Positions 7,187-15,803 of a stretch of 53,159 nucleotides of DNA are shown here, one piece after another (the first letter of the stretch is position 1; every line of letters begins with the position of its first letter). The notes under the pieces are model-generated. The model made no database searches, was not told where the DNA came from, and saw only the letters and a program-made list of their open reading frames with translations. This DNA is from Rhodobacteraceae bacterium UBA3069. Its GTDB lineage: Bacteria > Pseudomonadota > Alphaproteobacteria > Rhodobacterales > Rhodobacteraceae. The DNA lies in assembly GCA_002366795.1 (NCBI GenBank), contig DFBX01000122.1, forward strand, positions 1-53,159, read 5' to 3'. Position numbers and translations under genes: made by a program.

Positions 7187-9136
7187 ATGGCAATCGCTGA
7201 AACGAGCGGGGCATTGGACCCGGTTATGGCCTTTGCGCTGGTGGGCGCGTTGGGCGTGGGTGCGCAGCAGCTGGCGTGGCGGCTGAACATGCCCGCCATC
7301 GTGCTGATGCTGCTGGCCGGTGTGATTGCGGGGCCGGTCACCGGCATTTTCGACCCTGCGCGCGACATTGGCGCCTTGCAGGGGCCGATGATTTCCATCG
7401 CCGTGGCGATCATCCTGTTCGAGGGCGGTCTGACCCTGAACATCCATAGTTTGCGCGATGCGGCTCACGGGGTGATGCGGCTGGTGGTGATTGGCGCGCC
7501 GCTTGGCTGGCTGACCTCGGCACTGGCGCTGCACTATGGGGCTGGGCTGGATTGGCAGACCTCCGCCGTGTTCGGCGGCATCATGATCGTGACCGGGCCG
7601 ACGGTGATTGCGCCACTTTTGCGCAACGCGCGCCTGTCACGCCGCCCCGCGCAGCTTTTGCAGTGGGAGGCGATCATCAACGACCCGATCGGTGCCTTGG
7701 CCGCGGTGCTGGCCTTCGAGGTGGTGATGGTGCTGAATACAGCCACTACGGTCAGTCATGCGGTCAGCGATCTGGTGTCTGGTCTGGTGGTGGCGCTGGT
7801 GCTGGGCGCGATCGGCGGTTTCGGCATCGCCTGGTCGTTCAAGCGCGGCAAGGTGCCGGAATACATGAAGGTTCCGGTGCTGTTCGTGGCGCTTTTGGGC
7901 GTGTTCGCCGTTGCGGATTCCATGCTGCATGAAAGCGGGCTTTTGGCCGTGACGGTGATGGGCATCGCCATCGCCAACCTGAACCTGCCCTCATACGGCG
8001 AGCTGAGGCGCTTCAAGGAACATGCCACGGTGCTGTTGGTGTCTGGTGTGTTCATCCTGCTGGCGGCAGGGCTGGATTTCAGCGCGCTGTCGCGGCTGGA
8101 CTGGCGTGCGGTGATCTTTGTCGCCGCCGTGGTGCTGCTGGCGCGGCCCTTCACGGTTCTGACCTCGCTTCTGGGCACATCGATCCCGTGGAAGGAACGC
8201 CTGCTGATTGCCCTGACCGGCCCGCGCGGGGTGGTCCTGGTGGCGGTTGCGGGGCTGTTCGGTGAACGGCTGGTCGCCATGGGGGTGGAAGATGGCGCAT
8301 TGGTCGGCCCGCTGGCCTTTGTTCTGGTGGCGGTGACGGTGGTGCTGCACGGCTTTACCTTGTCGCCCTTTGCCCGCTTCCTTGGCCTGACCGGAGCCGA
8401 GGTGCCGGGCCTGTTGATCGTGGGCGGATCGCGCTTTACCGCCGGTCTGGCCGCAGCGCTGAAACAGGCCGAGGTGCCGGTGCTGCTGACCGATCCGAAC
8501 CATGGCCGGCTGCGCGCCGCGCGCGAGGCGGGGCTACCCACCTATTACGGCGATATCCTGTCGGAAGCGGCGGAAAACAACTTGGAACTGGTCAGCTATG
8601 GCACGATCCTGTCGGCTACCGATAACGATGCCTATAACACGTTGGTTGCCACCGACCTTGCCCCCGAATTCGGGCGCGACAACGTCTTTCAGCTGAAGCG
8701 CGAGAAAGAAAGCCGGTCGCGCCATGCCTTGCCCGCGACCCTTGGCGGCAAGGGGTTTGCCCTTGGCCAGACCCATTCCGAACTTGAAATGAAGATGCGC
8801 GAGGGCTGGCAGGTCCGCACCACCAAACTGTCCGATGAATTCGGGCTGGACCAGTGGCGCGAGGAAATGCCCGGCGCGGTGCTGCTGGTGGTGATCCGCC
8901 CGGGCGGCGAGATGCGGCTGATCAATTCGGGCGAACGGGCGCGTGGCGGTGAAGGCGTGCGGCTGATCTATATGGCCCCGAAAGAGGTGGATGCGCCGCC
9001 CTCGTCCAAGGCGCGCGAGCATGAGCGCGATGCCGACAAGCCCGCGGGCGCGACCGGCAAGGACAGCGGCACCGTGCCTTTGCCAAAACCGGCCGGCGAT
9101 CTTCCCCAGGCGCGCTTACAACCTATGCGCAGTTGA
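7187..9136 (+). CDS. CPA1-type cation:proton antiporter with C-terminal RCK (TrkA-N) domain
   Basis: A 649-residue inner-membrane antiporter that exchanges Na+ or K+ for H+. About a dozen hydrophobic segments span residues 10-400, with the family's charged motif NDPIGALAAVLAFE near residue 165 and a GPRGVVLV segment near residue 345. A Rossmann-type RCK domain follows (PGLLIVGGSRFTAGLAAAL near residue 408, acidic LLTDPNHGRLR after the second strand), which in related proteins binds nucleotide and gates transport. The last 60 residues are hydrophilic and look disordered. The start has a GGGGGTAGGA ribosome site. Cation specificity is not evident. Confidence 0.9.
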   Translation: MAIAETSGALDPVMAFALVGALGVGAQQLAWRLNMPAIVLMLLAGVIAGPVTGIFDPARDIGALQGPMISIAVAIILFEGGLTLNIHSLRDAAHGVMRLVVIGAPLGWLTSALALHYGAGLDWQTSAVFGGIMIVTGPTVIAPLLRNARLSRRPAQLLQWEAIINDPIGALAAVLAFEVVMVLNTATTVSHAVSDLVSGLVVALVLGAIGGFGIAWSFKRGKVPEYMKVPVLFVALLGVFAVADSMLHESGLLAVTVMGIAIANLNLPSYGELRRFKEHATVLLVSGVFILLAAGLDFSALSRLDWRAVIFVAAVVLLARPFTVLTSLLGTSIPWKERLLIALTGPRGVVLVAVAGLFGERLVAMGVEDGALVGPLAFVLVAVTVVLHGFTLSPFARFLGLTGAEVPGLLIVGGSRFTAGLAAALKQAEVPVLLTDPNHGRLRAAREAGLPTYYGDILSEAAENNLELVSYGTILSATDNDAYNTLVATDLAPEFGRDNVFQLKREKESRSRHALPATLGGKGFALGQTHSELEMKMREGWQVRTTKLSDEFGLDQWREEMPGAVLLVVIRPGGEMRLINSGERARGGEGVRLIYMAPKEVDAPPSSKAREHERDADKPAGATGKDSGTVPLPKPAGDLPQARLQPMRS

Positions 9137-9189
9137 CTTTGTTAACGGTTTTGCGTCTCCATGGGGGCGTCCTTTTTGCGGCTTTTCGG

Positions 9190-9814
9190 ATGACTGGGGT
9201 TTTGAACGATTTGTCTGGAAGGACGGTCATGCTCGTAGGGGCGGGGACAGTCTTGGGGCATGACCTTGCGCTAGAGCTTGCTGAACGTGCTGCGACCGTC
9301 ATCATCACCGACCAGAAGGCCGACCCGCTGTTGCGCACCGCCCGTGCTGCGCCGGACCGGATCCAGACGCTGGAATGCGATCTGCGTCGGCCCGAGGTCA
9401 GCGCCCGTATCGGTGCCATTTGGGGTGCAGAGCCCGTCTCGGCCTTGGTGAACCTGTTGCCGCTGGGCCAGCCGGGGTTGATGGAAATGGTGCTGCGGTC
9501 CTCGGTCGGGCTGGGGCGCGGATTTCGCGTGGCGCTGGTGGCGGGGCGGGTTGACGATCTGCGCGCCGCAGGCCGAGGCAGGCCATTGGGCCGGTCTGGC
9601 CGCCGAGGCGGCGATCGAACACTTGGTCAAGGAGATGGCCCACGGGCTTGCGCCGGGGCGGATCCGCGTCAACGGTGTTTTGGCCGACAGTGGGGTCGAT
9701 GCGGTGGCGCTGGGGCCCTTGCTGGCCAGCCTGTCGCACCAGCGCGGCATCAATGGCGCGGTCATCCCCCTGTCGCATCTGCCGGTGGCCCAGCCCAAAG
9801 AGGGCGGCACATAG
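9190..9814 (+). pseudogene. SDR-fold protein, frameshifted and lacking the catalytic Tyr-x3-Lys
   Basis: Two reading frames together encode one short-chain dehydrogenase-like protein of about 207 residues. The first (from MTGVLNDLSGRT at 9190) has the Rossmann start TVMLVGAGTVLGHDLALELA and a CDLRRPEV segment. The second resumes at about 9551 with PQAEAGHWAGLAAEAAIEHL and ends in a typical SDR RIRVNGVLAD. Dropping one G from the GGGG run at 9543-9546 joins the frames as VALVAGGLTICAPQAEAGHW. At the place of the usual Tyr-x3-Lys there is HWAGLAAEAA, so even the repaired protein lacks the SDR catalytic pair. It may be a pseudoenzyme, a decaying gene, or intact with a sequencing error. It sits between the antiporter and argS genes. 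The start is uncertain (9229 also has AAGGA upstream). Confidence 0.7.
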
Positions 9815-9892
9815 GCGCGAAAGATTGACGGGCGCGCCCTGCCTCGGTAACCCATGGCAGGTGCATAAATGGTGCATCAAGGCAGGGCAGAC

Positions 9893-11605
9893 ATGACCGA
9901 TCCATTCGCAGAAATCCGCGCCGCCGTGCTGGACGCGCTGGCGCAGATGCAGGCCGCCGGGGATTTGCCCGCGGGGCTGGACATGGACGCCGTGACGGTC
10001 GAGCCGCCCAAGGACGCGGGCCATGGCGAGATGGTGACAAACGCCGCCATGGTGCTGGCCCGCCCCGCGGACCTGACGCCAAGGGATATAGCCAAGGCGC
10101 TGGTGGCGCAGCTTGGCGGCGACGGGCGCATCGGCTCGGCCGCGGTGGCGGGGCCGGGTTTTGTCAACCTGGTGATGAAGCGGGCCTTCTGGCAGGGTTT
10201 GCTGCCCGCGATCCTGTCGCAGGGGCCGCGTTATGGCGCGGCCAATCTGGGGCAGGGGGCAAAGGTCAACGTGGAATTCGTCGGCGCCTATCCGGTGGCG
10301 CCCCTGCAACTGGCGCATCTGCGCGGTGCCGTGACCGGCGATTGCATCGCGCGCCTGCTGGAACGCACCGGCCATGATGTGACCCGCGAATATTACGTCA
10401 ACGACGGCGGCGCGCAGGCCGATGTGCTGGCGCGCTCGGTTTACCAGGCCTATCTGGTCGCGCACGGGCGCGATGCGCCCGACCCGATGGTCGCGGCCTC
10501 GATGGCCGATATGGGAGCGGCGCTGAAGGATCAGGCTGGCGCGGAATGGCTGGACCGCCCAGAAGGTGACTGGCTGCCCCTCGTGCGCCGTTTCGCGGTG
10601 GACCGGATGATGGAACGTATCCGCGCCGATCTGGCCAGTCTTGGCATTCATATGGATGTGTTCACCCATGAAAGCGCCCTGCGCAAGGCGGGCGCGATCG
10701 AAGCGGCGCTGAAACTGCTGGATTCCAAGGGGTTGATCTATCGCGGCACGGTCGAGGCCCAGAAAGCCAGCGGGCAGGCGGGCAACGGCCAGGCCCATGC
10801 CGAACGGCTGCTGTTCCGGTCCACCGCCCATGGCGATGAAATCGACCGCCCCGTGGCCGGTGCCGACGGGCAATGGACCTATTTCGCCCCCGATATAGCC
10901 TATCACCACGACAAGCTGACCCGCGGCTTCGATGCGCTTGTCGATGTTTTTGGCACCGACCATGCCGGCTATGTTAAACGACTGGGCGCAGTGGTTTCCG
11001 CCCTGTCGGATGGGCGCGTGCCCTTGCAGGTCAAACTGTGCCAGATGATCCGCCCGATGCGCGATGGCGTGCCGTTTCGCGACCGGATCGACCTGCGCGA
11101 CGCGGTAACCGAGGCGGGCGCAGGTGTCACCCGCGTCCACATGCTGTCGCGCAAGAACGATGGCCCGCTGGATTTCGACCTGACTGCCGCTCGCGCGCAA
11201 CGCATGGAAAACCCCGCCTTTGCCATTCAATACGCGGTCAGCCGCGCGAACGCCCTGCTGCGCCGCGCGGCCGAGGCGGGGCTGGACGAGGGCACGCCCG
11301 ATCCGTCGCTTTTGACCGCACCCGAGGAAATCGCCCTGATCCGCGCCCTTGGCGACTGGCCCCGCCAGATCGCCACGGCCGTCGCCCTGAAAGAACCGCA
11401 CCGGCTGGTTTTCGATCTTGTCGATCTGGCTCGCCGGTTCCATGCCCATTGGGACGCGGCCACCGCCAATCCGGCACTGGCCTTTGTCCAGCAGGGTGAC
11501 ACCCCCGCAACAGTGGCCAAAATTGCCCTCGTTCGTGCCGTTTCCGTTGTTATTTTGTCCGGTCTTGATATGATTGGCGTCGATCCGGTGGATGAGATGC
11601 ACTGA
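9893..11605 (+). CDS. argS: Arginyl-tRNA synthetase-like protein with both class I motifs altered
   Basis: A 570-residue protein collinear with arginine-tRNA ligase: an N-terminal Arg-tRNA synthetase additional domain (residues 1-90), a Rossmann catalytic core, and a C-terminal DALR anticodon-binding domain ending LVRAVSVVILSGLDMIGVD. Conserved blocks include VNVEF, REYYVNDGGAQADVLARS, GTDHAGYVKRL and MLSRKNDGPLDFD. The ATP-binding HIGH motif, expected as NPTGPxHxGH, reads YPVAPLQLAH (Q139-H142), so the first His and the Gly are lost. The KMSKS-type segment is replaced by VPFRDRIDLRDAV (from residue 393) and is shorter. It sits in the usual Rhodobacterales argS position, before a SPOR gene and nagZ. 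Normal charging activity seems doubtful. Start 9893 is preferred over 9869. Confidence 0.85.
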   Translation: MTDPFAEIRAAVLDALAQMQAAGDLPAGLDMDAVTVEPPKDAGHGEMVTNAAMVLARPADLTPRDIAKALVAQLGGDGRIGSAAVAGPGFVNLVMKRAFWQGLLPAILSQGPRYGAANLGQGAKVNVEFVGAYPVAPLQLAHLRGAVTGDCIARLLERTGHDVTREYYVNDGGAQADVLARSVYQAYLVAHGRDAPDPMVAASMADMGAALKDQAGAEWLDRPEGDWLPLVRRFAVDRMMERIRADLASLGIHMDVFTHESALRKAGAIEAALKLLDSKGLIYRGTVEAQKASGQAGNGQAHAERLLFRSTAHGDEIDRPVAGADGQWTYFAPDIAYHHDKLTRGFDALVDVFGTDHAGYVKRLGAVVSALSDGRVPLQVKLCQMIRPMRDGVPFRDRIDLRDAVTEAGAGVTRVHMLSRKNDGPLDFDLTAARAQRMENPAFAIQYAVSRANALLRRAAEAGLDEGTPDPSLLTAPEEIALIRALGDWPRQIATAVALKEPHRLVFDLVDLARRFHAHWDAATANPALAFVQQGDTPATVAKIALVRAVSVVILSGLDMIGVDPVDEMH

Positions 11606-11700
11606 AAATCCGCACCTCCGCCGGTCTTGAGCAGGCTTCGGATCTTTCCGAACAGACAAGAACCCGCCCGGGCAATGTACCCGGTTGGGATGAGAGGCAA

Positions 11701-12720
11701 ATGATGGCGGACGTTTACGCAGATGGGCGCATGGATGCGCCCGTGACAGGCAAACCCTTTGGGAATATGGCGAATGTGGCGGGGGCCGTGGTGTCCTTGG
11801 CGCTTGTCGCCGGTGTGGCCGTCTGGGGCTACAAGCTGATGGTGCGCGATGTGTCGGGCGTTCCGGTTGTGCGCGCCGCCGAAGGGCCGATGCGCGAGGC
11901 GCCGGGTGATCCCGGTGGCATGGCCGCCGAACATCAGGGGTTGGCCGTGAATTCCGTTGCCGCCGAAGGCGCCGCCGCCGCGCCCGCCGACCGCCTGGTG
12001 CTGGCGCCCGAACCCGTTGACGTGACCGCAGAAGACGCCGCTGGCACGCTGGCCTCCTTGACCGCGCCGCGGGCTGCGCCGCAGCTTCCCGACGTGATCC
12101 ATGACGATGCCGTGCCGGGATCAAGCGCCTATGACCGCGATGTTGTTTCCGCGCCTGCCGCGCCCGCGGAACCGGCCCCCGCAGACGAAGAAACGGCCGC
12201 CGCCAAGACCGAGGCCACGCAGCAGCCTGCCACTTCGGTCGAGGCATTGGTGGCGCAGATCGCCGCCGACACCGCCCCGCTGACCAACCTGGTGCCCGTG
12301 ACCGTGGCCGCGCCTGCACCAAAAAAAATCATCAAGGGCGGGCTGAAACGCTCGCTTCGCCCGCGTTTGCGCCCTGCGGGCTTGCAAAAGGCTGTTGCTG
12401 TGGCCGCTGTCGCTGCCGAAGCCGCCCTTGCGGGCGGCACCCGTGACCTGGACGCCGCCGCCATTCCGGCGGGCACCCGTCTTGCCCAGCTTGGGGCGTT
12501 TGAATCGCCCGAAATCGCCCGCAAGGAATGGGACCGCCTGTCGGCCCGTTTCGGTGATTTCCTGCATGGCAAGGGCCGCGTGATCCAAAAGGCCCAATCG
12601 GGCGGGCGCACCTTCTACCGCCTGCGGGCCGAAGGCTTTGCCGACCTCAGCGAAGCACGCCGTTTCTGTTCCGCCTTCGTGGCCGAAAAGGTCGATTGTA
12701 TCCCGGTGGTGACGCGGTGA
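11701..12720 (+). CDS. SPOR domain-containing membrane protein
   Basis: A 339-residue inner-membrane protein with a short cytoplasmic N-terminus, one transmembrane helix (VAGAVVSLALVAGVAVWGYK, residues 26-45), a long Ala/Pro/Glu-rich periplasmic linker, and a C-terminal SPOR domain (about residues 255-339, beginning GTRLAQLGAFESPEIA). SPOR domains bind septal peptidoglycan lacking stem peptides, so a role in division or cell-wall remodelling is likely. The next gene is a cell-wall recycling glycosidase, and its GTG start overlaps this stop by four bases. Two adjacent ATG codons open the gene after a GAGAGG ribosome site. The linker is poorly conserved by nature. Confidence 0.9.
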   Translation: MMADVYADGRMDAPVTGKPFGNMANVAGAVVSLALVAGVAVWGYKLMVRDVSGVPVVRAAEGPMREAPGDPGGMAAEHQGLAVNSVAAEGAAAAPADRLVLAPEPVDVTAEDAAGTLASLTAPRAAPQLPDVIHDDAVPGSSAYDRDVVSAPAAPAEPAPADEETAAAKTEATQQPATSVEALVAQIAADTAPLTNLVPVTVAAPAPKKIIKGGLKRSLRPRLRPAGLQKAVAVAAVAAEAALAGGTRDLDAAAIPAGTRLAQLGAFESPEIARKEWDRLSARFGDFLHGKGRVIQKAQSGGRTFYRLRAEGFADLSEARRFCSAFVAEKVDCIPVVTR

Positions 12721-13730
12721 GTGGCAAGCCTTGGGGCGCGACCATCCTTGATGCCGAAGGGTTGCGCCTGACGGATAAGGAAAAGCGCCTGTTTGCCGAT
12801 GCGGACCCGTTCGGGTTCATCCTGTTTGCCCGAAATATCGATACGCCCGACCAGGTGCGCGCGCTATGCGCCGACATGCGCGATGCCGTGGGCCGTGATT
12901 GTCCGATCACCATCGATCAGGAAGGCGGGCGCGTGCAACGCCTGCGCAGCCCTCAATGGCGTGAATGGCTACCCCCGCTGGATCATGTGACGCGGGCAGG
13001 GGGCCACGCCGAACGCGCCATGTACCTGCGTTACCGTATCATCGCGGATGAATTGCGCGCCCTTGGCGTGGACAGCAATTGCGCCCCGATGGTGGATGTG
13101 CCCCATGCCGAAACGCATCCTTTCCTGTTGAACCGCTGCTATGGCCATGATGGTGCCACGGTGGCCCGCATGGGCCGTGCGGTGGCGGATGGTCTGCTGG
13201 ACGGTGGCGTATTGCCGGTGCTGAAACATATCCCCGGACATGGCCGCGCGGTGGTGGACAGCCATTTCGACCTGCCCGTGGTGTCAGCCCCACTGGCCGA
13301 TTTGCAAGACACGGATTTCGCCCCTTTCCGTGCGCTGAACGATCTGCCCATGGGGATGACCGCGCATCTGGTCTATGACGTGATAGACTCGCGCCCCGCC
13401 ACCCTGTCGCCCGTGATGATGGACATCATCCGCAGCGATATCGGCTTTGGCGGGCTGGTGATGACCGATGATATTTCGATGAAAGCGCTTAGGGGCGATC
13501 TGGCCGACCTTTCGCGCCAGTCGATCGACGCGGGCTGTGACGTGGTGCTGCTGTGCAATGCCTCGCTGGATGATCGCGCCCGCGTGGCCGGGGCCGCGGG
13601 GCGCATGTCGCCCACGGCGCAAACCCGCGCCGAAGCGGCCATTGCCGCGCGCAAGACCCCTGACGATGTTGACATTCCGGCCCTCGCGGCCCAGCTTGAG
13701 GCGTTTCTTGACGGGCGCGGGAATGGCTGA
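12717..13730 (+). CDS. nagZ: Beta-N-acetylhexosaminidase (GH3), NagZ type
   Basis: A 337-residue glycoside hydrolase family 3 enzyme that removes N-acetylglucosamine from 1,6-anhydro-MurNAc peptides during cytoplasmic peptidoglycan recycling. The NagZ-specific loop with the catalytic Asp-His pair is KHIPGHGRAVVDSHFDLPVV near residue 170, and the nucleophile Asp lies in GLVMTDDISMKAL near residue 246. An N-terminal GFILFARNI block and ITIDQEGGRVQR are also typical. I take the GTG at 12717, which makes a GTGA overlap with the SPOR gene stop; an upstream TTG is less likely. The stop overlaps scpA by eight bases, which suggests coupled translation along the cluster. Confidence 0.92.
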   Translation: MSGKPWGATILDAEGLRLTDKEKRLFADADPFGFILFARNIDTPDQVRALCADMRDAVGRDCPITIDQEGGRVQRLRSPQWREWLPPLDHVTRAGGHAERAMYLRYRIIADELRALGVDSNCAPMVDVPHAETHPFLLNRCYGHDGATVARMGRAVADGLLDGGVLPVLKHIPGHGRAVVDSHFDLPVVSAPLADLQDTDFAPFRALNDLPMGMTAHLVYDVIDSRPATLSPVMMDIIRSDIGFGGLVMTDDISMKALRGDLADLSRQSIDAGCDVVLLCNASLDDRARVAGAAGRMSPTAQTRAEAAIAARKTPDDVDIPALAAQLEAFLDGRGNG

Positions 13731-14535
13731 AAACGATCTATTCGAAGATGAAGAGGGCGAAGCCCGCCTAAGCGTCGAGGATCGCCTCGCCGCCGAGGCA
13801 TTGATCGTGGATGTGGACGGGTTCGAAGGGCCATTGGACATGCTCCTGACCCTGTCGCGCACGCAAAAGGTGGACCTGCGCAAGATTTCAGTGCTTCAAC
13901 TGGCGCGGCAATATCTTGCCTTTGTCGAACGCGCCAAGCAGTTGCGCCTGGAACTGGCCGCCGATTACCTTGTCATGGCCGCGTGGCTGGCCTTTTTGAA
14001 ATCGCGCCTGCTGCTGCCCCCCGATCCGACAGAGGAAGGCCCCTCGGGCGAGGAACTGGCCGCGCACCTGGCGTTTCAGTTGGAACGGCTGTCTGCCATG
14101 CGCGACGTGGCTGCACGGCTGATGGCGCGCGACCGGCTGGGGGTGAATTTCTTTGCCCGCGGCATTCCCGAAAGCGTCGAGCGGGTCAAGAAAGTCACCT
14201 ATACCGCCAACCTTCTGGACCTGATGCAGGCGTATGCCCGTATCCGCACCAAGGATGAATTCCGCCCCTTCGTGATGGACCGCGACCGGGTTTACACCAT
14301 GGAACAGGCGCTGGAACGGATGCGCGGGCTGATCGGGTTCGCGGGCACATGGACCGACATCGTGTCCTACCTGCCCGAAGACTGGGAAAACGACCCGGTC
14401 AAGCGCCGCTCGGCCACGGCAGCCATGTTCGCGGCCTCGCTGGAACTGGCCAAGGAAGGCAAGCTCGAATTGCGCCAATCGGGCACGTTCGAACCGATCC
14501 AGCTGCGCAGAAGGGAGGACCGCGATGGCGGATGA
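13723..14535 (+). CDS. scpA: Segregation and condensation protein A
   Basis: A 270-residue kleisin that bridges the SMC heads and, with ScpB, forms the bacterial condensin that organises and segregates chromosomes. The family N-terminal block is DVDGFEGPLDMLLTLSRTQKVDL near residue 30, followed by LAADYLVMAAWLAFLKSRLLLP near residue 78. The C-terminal winged-helix part ends in a segment typical of kleisins that contact the SMC cap (FAASLELAKEGKLELRQ). The ATG at 13723 overlaps nagZ, and the end overlaps scpB by 11 bases, so nagZ-scpA-scpB are probably co-translated. No smc gene lies in the window. Confidence 0.94.
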   Translation: MAENDLFEDEEGEARLSVEDRLAAEALIVDVDGFEGPLDMLLTLSRTQKVDLRKISVLQLARQYLAFVERAKQLRLELAADYLVMAAWLAFLKSRLLLPPDPTEEGPSGEELAAHLAFQLERLSAMRDVAARLMARDRLGVNFFARGIPESVERVKKVTYTANLLDLMQAYARIRTKDEFRPFVMDRDRVYTMEQALERMRGLIGFAGTWTDIVSYLPEDWENDPVKRRSATAAMFAASLELAKEGKLELRQSGTFEPIQLRRREDRDGG

Positions 14536-15259
14536 GGACCAAATGCCCGGGCAAGAGAGCAAAATGCCCGTCACCGAAGTGGAGGGCGTAGCCCATAATC
14601 CTGCCCCCGATCCCGAAGGCGATGCGCCCCCGCGCGAAAGCCTGTTCGAAGCGCCCCCCATCGCCGAACAGGAGCGCATGGTCGAAGCGATCCTGTTCGC
14701 CAGCGCCGAGCCGGTTTCCGTGGCTGAACTGAACGGCCGGATGCCGCATGGTTGCGACGCGTCCGAGGCCTTGGTGCATCTGCGAAAACGCTACGAAGGG
14801 CGCGGTGTGCACGTGGTGCGGGTGGGCGACGCCTGGGCCATGCGCACGGCTGCCGATCTTGGATTTCTGATGCAAAAAGAAACGGTTGAAGCGCGCAAAC
14901 TGTCCCGCGCGGCGATCGAAACCCTAGCCATCATCGCCTATCACCAGCCCGTAACACGAGCCGAGATTGAAGAGATTCGCGGCGTGTCCGTATCGCGCGG
15001 CACCGTTGACCAGCTCTTGGAAATGGAGTGGATCCGCTTTGGCCGCCGCAAGATGACGCCGGGTCGCCCTGTGACATTTGTCGTGACCGCGACCTTCCTC
15101 GATCATTTCGGGCTGGAAAACGCCCGCGACCTGCCGGGGCTGAAGGAATTGCGTTCTGCCGGGCTGCTGGACAACCGCCCGCCGCCGGGCATGATGGCCG
15201 GGCCAGACGGGGCCGAAGACGAGGACGAGGAGGGCCAATCCGAACTGTTCGAAGAGTAA
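14525..15259 (+). CDS. scpB: Segregation and condensation protein B
   Basis: A 244-residue ScpB, the winged-helix partner of ScpA in the SMC condensin complex. The core runs from about residue 48 (MVEAILFASAEPVSVAEL) to residue 210, with AIETLAIIAYHQPVTRAEIEEIRGVS near residue 135 and a second winged helix ending in LEFGL-like sequence FLDHFGLENARDLPGLKEL. The first 45 residues are extra and acidic, and the C-terminus (EDEDEEGQSELFEE) is strongly acidic, both common in alphaproteobacterial ScpB. The start lies inside the 3' end of scpA. Confidence 0.94.
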   Translation: MADEDQMPGQESKMPVTEVEGVAHNPAPDPEGDAPPRESLFEAPPIAEQERMVEAILFASAEPVSVAELNGRMPHGCDASEALVHLRKRYEGRGVHVVRVGDAWAMRTAADLGFLMQKETVEARKLSRAAIETLAIIAYHQPVTRAEIEEIRGVSVSRGTVDQLLEMEWIRFGRRKMTPGRPVTFVVTATFLDHFGLENARDLPGLKELRSAGLLDNRPPPGMMAGPDGAEDEDEEGQSELFEE

Positions 15260-15340
15260 AATCTTGCCGCTGCCGCGGTTCGGCCCTGAAATCTGCGCTG
15301 TTTCATGCTATATGAGACCAGAGCAGGACAGGAGGGCGCA

Positions 15341-15574
15341 ATGAACGCCAATCAACTTATCAATATGATCATGCGTATGGTGATGCGTAAACTGGTGAAC
15401 CGTGGTGTGAATGCCGGGATCAATCGTGTGTCCGGTGGGCGCGGGAATGGTCGCAATGGTGGTGGTGGCCAGAACGGCCAGAACGGCCAGAATGGTCAAA
15501 ACGGGCAGACCAAGCAAGAAGTCCGCCGCGCCCGTCAAGCTGCCAAGGCGGCGCAAAGGATGAACAAGTTCTAG
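15341..15574 (+). CDS. Small basic protein with (NGQ)n repeat
   Basis: A 77-residue basic protein of unknown function. The N-terminus (MNANQLINMIMRMVMRKLVN) is an amphipathic, methionine-rich helix with no real membrane span. The middle is Gly/Asn/Gln-rich with five NGQ triplets in tandem (residues 43-57), and the C-terminus (EVRRARQAAKAAQRMNKF) is a basic helix. The 9-bp DNA repeats coding for NGQ could vary in number between strains. The ATG at 15341 has a near-perfect AGGAGG ribosome site; a longer in-frame start at 15305 is not supported. It follows scpB by 81 bases. The composition (helix, flexible Gly/Asn linker, basic helix) would suit nucleic-acid or membrane-surface binding, but this is inference. 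Confidence 0.72.
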   Translation: MNANQLINMIMRMVMRKLVNRGVNAGINRVSGGRGNGRNGGGGQNGQNGQNGQNGQTKQEVRRARQAAKAAQRMNKF

Positions 15575-15759
15575 ACTTTGCCCAAGGAACCTGTTGCTGA
15601 TTCGCGTCAGAGATGTATGAGACTGACACTGTATCCTGCGATATTTACGATGCATTAATTCCTTTTGGGTAGCCTGAAGCACGTGTTTTGCTTCTGGGAA
15701 GAATCTGTATGTTCACGCGTCAAATGTTTGGGACGTATTCCCGCAGCAGCTGGATGATC

Positions 15760-15787
15760 CCCCTTAAAACACAGAACGTCTAAGGGG
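15760..15787 (+). promoter_or_regulatory. Inverted repeat upstream of the GGDEF gene
   Basis: CCCCTTA (15760-15766) and TAAGGGG (15781-15787) form a perfect 7-bp inverted repeat 14 bases apart, ending 16 bases before the start codon of the diguanylate cyclase gene and overlapping its likely ribosome site. It could be an operator or an mRNA stem that limits translation. The rest of the 230-bp gap (15575-15803) shows a second stem (GAAGCA with TGCTTC near 15676-15694) and no gene. Confidence 0.35.
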
Positions 15788-15803
15788 CGGGAGTGTACGG
15801 CGC

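Noticed and set aside
9398..12322. A 974-codon open frame on the minus strand
   Set aside because: It is antisense to the SDR, argS and SPOR genes, is rich in Arg, Pro and His as expected from mirrored GC-rich codons, and has no domain.
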